Assembly: GCA_016647705.1 (NCBI GenBank)
Contig: JAENRU010000487.1
Location: forward strand, 806,001 to 870,000
Source of the DNA: Eucommia ulmoides
Taxonomy: Eukaryota; Streptophyta; Magnoliopsida; Garryales; Eucommiaceae
Reading direction: 5' to 3'
Length of the DNA stretch: 64,000 bases
Shown: one piece after another, positions 57,961-64,000 of the stretch
Numbering within the stretch: the first letter of the stretch is position 1
How the letters are laid out: every line of letters starts with the position of its first letter
The notes under the pieces: model-generated
The model's database searches: none
Seen by the model: only the letters and a program-made list of their open reading frames with translations
Told to the model about the DNA's origin: nothing
Position numbers and translations under genes: made by a program

Positions 57961-59430
57961 AATTTATGAAAAATTTTGAAAGAATCCAAGTAAGACCGAT
58001 CCCCCGAGAAGAGAAAAAGCATACTGACGCTCTCGCCAACTTGGCCTCCACGGTGGAATTTACCCCGAAGAGAAGCGTCCCCGTTGAATATTTGGAAGGA
58101 TCGAGCACAGCAGTTTCCAACCAGGTGTCCATCATATGTGCCCTCTCCGATGGACCGACCTCGTTAGACCTGATAAGGGATTATCTCCTGCGCATAACGC
58201 TTTCCTCTAACCAAGCAGAAGCCAGACGGATGCACTACAGGGCAGCAAGGTACACCCTCATCAATGGGGCACTTTATCGATGATCTTTCTTGGGACCGTA
58301 CTCCCTCTACCTGAGGCCCGAAGAGGCTGATTACGTGATGAGAGAAGTTCATGAAGGGGTGTGTGATAACCACTCAGGAGGAAGGTCCATAGTTCACAAG
58401 CTCATCTAATATGGATACTTCTGGCTGGATATGCATAAGGACTCCATGGAATTTGTGAAAAAATGCGATAAATGTCAAAGGTTTGCTTTCCATCCCCAGC
58501 TCCCCTTGACTGTTCTCATACCTATGACGAGTCCTTGGACTTTTGTCCAATGGGGCATTAACCTTCTCGGACCATTCCCTTAAGGGACCGGGCAGAGGAA
58601 ATTTCTTGTTGTTGCAATTGACTATTTTACGAAATGGGTAGAGGACAAGCCCCTTGCATGAGTCTCGAAAGAAATGATCAAAGACTTCATTTGGGAAAGC
58701 ATAGTTTGCCATTTCGAAATACCCAAGGCTAATGTCTCCGACAACGAGAAGCAATTCGACAATGATCTCTTCGAGGAATTTTGTGTCGGTCTAGGGATTC
58801 GGACCCACTTTGCCTCTCCAGGGAATCCTCAAGCCAACAGACAAGTAAAAGTCACCAACCGAACCAATATTCACAGACTTAAGACTAGGCTGGATAAATC
58901 GAAAGGAAGATGGGTTAAGGACGTGTGCCCCATTCTCTAGGCATATCACACCACGACAAGGACCCCCACAAGAGAAACCCCTTTTGCAATAACCTTTGGA
59001 TCAGAAGTCATGATCCTTGCTGAGATCGACATGTCCTCATCTTGGATAGTAATGGTCTTCAGCCAAGAAGAGAATTACTCCTCATTGGCCCTTAACCTTG
59101 AACTTCTCGAACAAAAGAGAGAACATGCCTGCATCCGACAAGCAGCTTATCAGCAAATGGCAGTCAGATATTACGAAAAAAGGGTCCATCCTCGGTTATT
59201 CGACATTGGAGACCTCGTTCTCCAAAAACGTAACCCTAGCCACCAAGAATCAAACCGCGGGCAAGTTAGCCCCGACCTAGAAAGGGCCATACCATGTCAC
59301 TCATATTTCGCGTCTCAGCACCTATAAACTGGAAATGGAAAAAAGTGTCCTTATGAGACATCCCTAGAACGCAGAACATCTAAAGCGCTACTACCCCAGT
59401 GAGGAAGATCCGATCGGCTTGTAAAAAAAT
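57961..59430 (+). pseudogene. integrase remnant of gypsy element 2
   Basis: Linker and zinc region (REVHEGVCDNHSGG, KKCDKCQRF), then the core. The first catalytic Asp is Asn (WGINLLGPFP), the second Asp is kept (SDNEKQF), and the Glu is Lys (ANRQVKVTN). Both changes are G-to-A on this strand. The C-terminal domain up to HPRLFDIGDLVLQ is recognisable (59190-59225). Confidence 0.85.
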
Positions 59431-60347
59431 TCACTTTTTGACGTTTGTAATAAAGTTACTTATCAATAGAAGATGTGTTTGATTCAACCTGTTCTTCATT
59501 CTCCAAATTCTGCTAATGATGGAGAATAGCAGCTTCTCTCCCATCTCGGACGGGGATGTGCAGCCCTCCATCCCACCCTTGACAGTCAAGCTGAGCTCAA
59601 GCAACACAAATGAACGATGCTCATGTAGGGATAATTTGGAATAACCCGAAAATGCTCAAAGATAAGCCCCACTAAGGAGAACCCACCTATGACCAGCCAT
59701 AGGAGGCCAGCTGAGGGTCACTCCCCTGGGGACTGCTAGGGCCAGAAGTCATACGAGTACCACCCTCGGACTAAAACCTACCACCTGAGCTATGCTCGGA
59801 TACTAGGCTATGGGGCAGGAACGATATAGATATCGTAAACTAACATAGAATAATGTCTTTTCTGAAAAATGGAAGACATGATTTCTTCTCGGACACTTGG
59901 CTGAGAAAGTGCGTGAACCTAGAAGAGAAGAACTTGAATTTTTCAAGCAAAAATTGCAAACACTAACTTAATACCCAACCTGAGGTCATACTGAACCTAG
60001 GTTCTGTGACTGAGATGGGGGTGGCACAAACAAGTTTTCTCAGAACAGGCATGTGGAGATGAAATTGGAGGCCGAGATTAGGTCCCATGTCGGCCTTAAC
60101 ACATCCAAACTACAAACGATGTCTCCACGAGTAATTATTCCTAAGGAACGTCTGGCATAAAGCTGGAGGGAGAAAAAAAAATGAATAAAAAACTAAAGTG
60201 ACAAGGATTGTCCGTCTAGAAGCAGAGTATTGCCAAGATCGGGTATCACCAAGTAGGAGTTCAACTCCATGCTCAGATAACTTGCCAAGCTCAGATCTCT
60301 TCCCATCCCAGAATTTTCGAGATTAGGTTAAGGGTAAAGCTCTTCCA
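59431..60347. other. non-coding 3' region of gypsy element 2
   Basis: Aligns with 40621-41890 of element 1 but is shorter. No long frame. Confidence 0.55.
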
Positions 60348-60743
60348 TCAGGAAGATAAGCCATTACTATTCCGAAAAGGATAATTCTCCAAGGATTGAA
60401 GGCCCGTTACAACTGTGAGGTCCCAAAGCTCGTTACAAGAAGGCCCTTTCAAGGCAAAAGGGCAGGGACACCAAAAGGAAATACTACAATAAAAAAAATA
60501 AAAAAATAAAAAAGTACAAATTCCTGGAATCATCAGAGACAAAATTTCGGGATTGAAATAAAGTTTCCTACTAGGTGGCGGTAGGGGGGGCAACCTCATT
60601 TCTTCCGATTTTGGGCTCACCCTGCTCAACCTCGGTCTCTCCTTGACCGATCTCAGCTTTTCCTTGGTCGGAACCAATCTCACCTTGCCCCACCTCAGCA
60701 TTCTCCTCCTCGGGTCTTTTCTCTCATTCGGAGCCAGAGTAGT
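60348..60743 (-). pseudogene. antisense ORF of gypsy element 2, C-terminal piece
   Basis: A minus-strand Glu/Gly-rich piece corresponding to the acidic C-terminus of the antisense ORF in element 1 (about 41930-42180). It is separated from the rest of that ORF by the solo LTR at 60744. Confidence 0.5.
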
Positions 60744-62233
60744 TGATAGGTGTGAAAAACCTATCTATTTCTAAACTAGATTTGTTAGTTTTCAAGCGTT
60801 TTAGTTATATTTAATTGTGTTTTAAGTGTAAATCAGGGAAAGGACGTTAAAGGGCGATAAACAAGTGAAAACGGTGGAAAAACGATGAACAAAATGTGCA
60901 AAACAGGGTTTCGGTGAATGAAGACCACTGCCTAAGCGGAAATTCCACCGCTTAGGCGGAAAAGAGGTAGAATGTTGGAGTGTTGAAGGGCTGAACCACC
61001 GCCTAGGCGAGAAAACGATAGATTGTTATGCCAGCATGCATCGCCTAAGCGACGAAAAAACCACCGCTTAGGTGAAGTTACCGACAGAAGTTAACTGACT
61101 TAAAGCCACCGCCCAAGCGGTGAACCACCGCTTTGGCGGTGACACTCTGCACAGAAATATCTGTTTTCATATATTTCCAAACCTTGCCTATTTAACCCCT
61201 TTCTCCCCCAATTGCTGAAGAGGTTAGACACCTCTTAGACGTTCCTTAGACGTGGGAGAGGGCTTGGTTGTTCTTGAGAGCTTTCTTACACCTTAGTTAG
61301 TTAGATTAGATTAGTTTTAGGAAGTGTTCTTGGATAATCCTTGAAGAGCGAGAAGAGAAAGTTCATCAAGCGGGAAGAGGAAGCTCGGGAGGATCGTTCT
61401 TTGGCGAAAGTGGACTACTCCACTTTGAGATTTAGCTTTTCTTCCCTTGTTTCCATCTTTGTATTTAATGTTTATTATTGATATTGATGATCTCCTCTTG
61501 ATTTAATGATGTATTGGCTAAGAACATGTTAGTTTAATTAGAGATTAGTTAGAGAATGTATAGTTGTGTAAATATTCGTTTGGTTTAATATACGTTTCTT
61601 TAACGGATGTTGTTTTAATTCTGATTGTGTTTATCATTTGATGACGATCTTAATATGCTTGTAACGGTATTAGGGTTGGATTTGAGAATCTAGGGTTTAA
61701 CACTCGGGAGAGGTAACCCTGGATTCGGACTAGGGTAAACACATCGTTACGACCTAACGACCCGGGAAGGCGTTAGTTAGTGTGCAATCGATGACGTTGG
61801 GTCAAGAGTCACACAGCCTAGAGTCGTTAAGACATTGAGGGGGACCTATTCATCGACACGAAGTTGTGTATTCCCTTGTCTTACACTTGGAAGAGGTGGC
61901 GGAGGAGTTTACGAACCGAGATTATCAGATACCTAAACTCCGTTATTGTTAACTAAACGAAACCAAACATGTATTAAGTGAACTAAATCAATCCCTAATT
62001 AATCAACTTAGTTAGGATTAACCCACTAATTGTAATTTAGCTTAGTTTAATTTCAATTCACGTCTTCCGTCGTCAGGATAACGTGAGATTACGTCAATTG
62101 CGATATTCAATTAAATTATTCACACTTTTCTCTGTGGGAACGATATCCGATCTTCAAGATCCACTATATTAAAACTTAGACCTCGTATACTTGCTAGAGT
62201 AAGTAGAAGGCGCGTCTCCGCGCGCCCCTACCA
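60744..62233. mobile_element. solo LTR of another family, 1490 bp, nested in element 2
   Basis: Starts TGATAGGTGTG and ends CCCCTACCA, flanked by a perfect GTAGT on both sides (60739-60743 and 62234-62238). Removing it restores the antisense ORF alignment with element 1. A TATA-like tatttaacc is near 61190, and the tail has the ctctgtgggaacgatatcc motif common near gypsy LTR ends. No internal sequence remains, so it arose by LTR-LTR recombination. Confidence 0.9.
60928..61142. repeat. cluster of palindromic CCGCCTAGGCGG-type motifs
   Basis: Seven imperfect copies in about 215 bp: cactgcctaagcgg, ccaccgcttaggcgg, ccaccgcctaggcg, catcgcctaagcga, ccaccgcttaggtg, ccaccgcccaagcgg and ccaccgctttggcgg. 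They lie in the upstream half of the solo LTR, where promoter elements would be. Confidence 0.85.
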
Positions 62234-62238
62234 GTAGT

Positions 62239-64000
62239 CCATGCCAATTTTATCAGTTGGGAAACTAGGATACTAGCGGAGTAGATTGCGAATGGTGTAC
62301 CTATGGCCATCATGCACAACCTCCATGGCCATAGACATCTTCATCTTTTTGTAGGTAGGGGTGAGTTTCTATTCCTTCACAGCATCCTCCTTAGCCTTAG
62401 CAATTGTGGCATTTTAGTTTTGTTCCATCTCTTCCATTCTCTCCCGGATAGTAGCGAGGTCAGCCTCAAGCTTAATGAGATGGGATTCGAGCTCTTTTTT
62501 CTCACCAGCCAATTTGGTTATGTTTGCCCTGAAACTACTCTCACTCCTCATCAGCTTCTTGGTTTGCTCATGGAATCTCTTTATCTGGGCCAAGTGTTGT
62601 GCACGATCTTCACTAAGGTCCTTCTCTCTTTTCAGCGTTGAGTGGAAATGCTTAGACAATGAGGCATGCCTGAAAAGTGTTTGCACAGTAGATGTTAACC
62701 ACTTAGCCAAAAATAAGGAATCGAAATAAATCAGTATCGTGAAGAGCCTTACCGAAATTGCGTCCCTGTGCAGCACCGTGGTGATTTTCACATCTGGCTC
62801 ATAGTTTATTCGTTCCTGATCATGGGGCGGGGTAATGAGATGGACGAAGTCTGGTAGCATCTCAAGATGGTCCAGGATACTCTAATCCTGGAGGAGGTCT
62901 GTGTCCGGAACAGAAAAGGATGCAGGGGCAGGAACTTTGCCTGAATAGGGAACGTCAGAAGCTCTTCCTTCCTTGGTGGGGACCTCCGATATGATCTTCT
63001 CTACCCTTGCTCTCTTCTTCTCTTCAACCCCAGTTGCTTCCATCTTCTTCTTCCCTTTGTCCTTGTTCCCTCCAGCAACGCTTTTCTCGAACAGGGACGG
63101 GGGTACCTGCTTTGGTTGGGATAGCATCTCCCTTCTTGCCGCAGCCTTAGCCTTTCTTCTTGGCTTCTCTCTCTATGTCGACTGTTTTGGCTCTACCTCC
63201 ACCCATCCCGGGACCTCAAAGGAGGAACTTTATGCCATTGTTGCCTCTCTTTCCTCAGAAGCTCACCCTGGGGAGCCCCCTCCTAGGGTTGGGAGGCCTG
63301 TCCTTTCTCGGCAGCTTTTTTTGCGGCTTTCTCTTTCAACGCCCTTCTCAATGCCGCTTTATCCATTTCTGCCAAATGAGCACCAGGACAATTAAACAAT
63401 AAAATAAGATAAAAACACCAAAAAATCATAGTATCCAAAAAATTTTGAGAAGGGGATAAACCTTACCATTCTTGGTGTTTGGGTCAATGATTGGTATGGA
63501 CAAATCTGGAGCGTGATAAAAATAGCAGTCGTATAGAGTAGACTCCAATAATTCCTCGATGTTCTTGAACTCCGTTTTCCAAATAACCTTCATCTGTTGC
63601 TGAATCAATGGGCTAGGCTGCACTCTTTTACTGTTTACATTCTCTGAAACTGCACACAGGAAAGCCCAGAAGAACAGTCAAATTACACAAAGATTACAAA
63701 ACTCAAAATTCACTCGCCAACAAATTTATCCTCACCTACAACACCTCACTCCCTCGCGATGGGGTTGACCTTCTCTTCTAACGGGATAAACGCCCAACCA
63801 ATACCTCCCACGAAAAAGAATTGGGGCTTCCAATTCTTGACGGATGACTCCAGACCCAAAAGGAACTGCTTCCTGGCCACCATGTAACATCAACCTTTCC
63901 CGGATGGCATTGATTTCAGAAAGAAAAAGGACTTAAAGAGGTGGATGGACGACTCTATCCCCTTGGCTTTACAGATAATGTACGTGGCCACGAAGGCCCT
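62239..64000 (-). pseudogene. antisense ORF of gypsy element 2, main part
   Basis: Minus-strand pieces: from the window end to about 63860, LFKSFFFLKSMPS-like sequence of the PF04195 core with SVKNWKPQFF near 63830; 63623-63440 with IQQQMKVIWKTEFKNIEELL; 63127-62882; and a coiled-coil segment 62660-62414 (SHLIKLEADLATIRERMEEME). Order and content match 44160-42051 of element 1. It has frameshifts and is cut by the window edge. Confidence 0.65.

Larger units (their letters stand above)
52512..64000 (+). mobile_element. Ty3/gypsy LTR retrotransposon 2, same family, runs off the window
   Basis: It has the same LTR start, primer-site position, domain order and antisense ORF as element 1. It keeps the gag C-terminus and the region before protease that element 1 lacks. 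Many stops occur, and two integrase catalytic residues are changed. It is interrupted by a solo LTR at 60744-62233. By alignment with element 1 the 3' LTR should begin roughly 1.1 kb beyond the window. Confidence 0.9.

Noticed and set aside
1-64000. tRNA, rRNA or other structured RNA genes
   Set aside because: No cloverleaf with the expected A and B boxes or rRNA core sequence was recognised; the only tRNA-like signal is the retrotransposon primer site.

Overview
This window is plant nuclear DNA. It is AT-rich, with spliced genes, GT-AG introns, an angiosperm-type terpene synthase, Mutator-like, Harbinger-like and CACTA-like transposons, and Ty3/gypsy retrotransposons. The terpene synthase looks like the TPS-b type and points to a eudicot; I cannot name the species.

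Layout. (1) 1-1575 is a dispersed repeat whose second copy lies at about 30040-31580. (2) 2131-25331, minus strand, is one terpene synthase gene. I could place all seven exons, and they join in frame into 545 codons. The gene is probably dead or altered: there is a TAG at codon 25 just before the RRX8W motif, and a 9-nt deletion removes the last Asp of DDxxD. (3) Its intron 2 is 16.2 kb long because it holds a complete 14.3-kb Mutator-like element (MULE, 7722-22040, 10-bp target duplication), itself nested in a smaller MITE. (4) 25.4-34.4 kb is repeat-rich spacer with a CACTA remnant, MITEs and microsatellites. (5) 34377-46132 is a decayed Tat-type Ty3/gypsy element with both LTRs, gag-pol remnants, two RNase H domains and an antisense ORF. 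(6) 46.1-52.5 kb holds a small solo LTR, three MITEs (one with a very GC-rich core) and a lone last exon of an anthocyanidin/vestitone-reductase-like gene. (7) 52512 to the window end is a second decayed element of the same gypsy family, interrupted by an unrelated 1.5-kb solo LTR with a perfect GTAGT duplication.

The most interesting object is the MULE. It looks complete and perhaps autonomous. It encodes a 905-aa two-exon MURA-type transposase with DDE residues, SWIM finger and zinc knuckle. Downstream are two small, mutually paralogous proteins that I do not recognise. A convergent five-exon, 683-aa plant mobile domain (PMD) gene follows on the other strand. Both TIRs carry the same TATA box, CT-rich leader and splice donor. 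Matching acceptors sit just upstream of the transposase and PMD start codons. The two genes are therefore probably transcribed convergently from the TIRs, as mudrA and mudrB are in maize MuDR, through leader introns filled with 190-bp tandem repeats. The TIRs also carry eight GC-rich palindromes each. A block containing the transposase 3' end and the upstream region of the first small gene is duplicated in inverted orientation just upstream of the PMD gene.

All coordinates were worked out by eye from the sequence. Family names rest on motif recognition, not on database searches.
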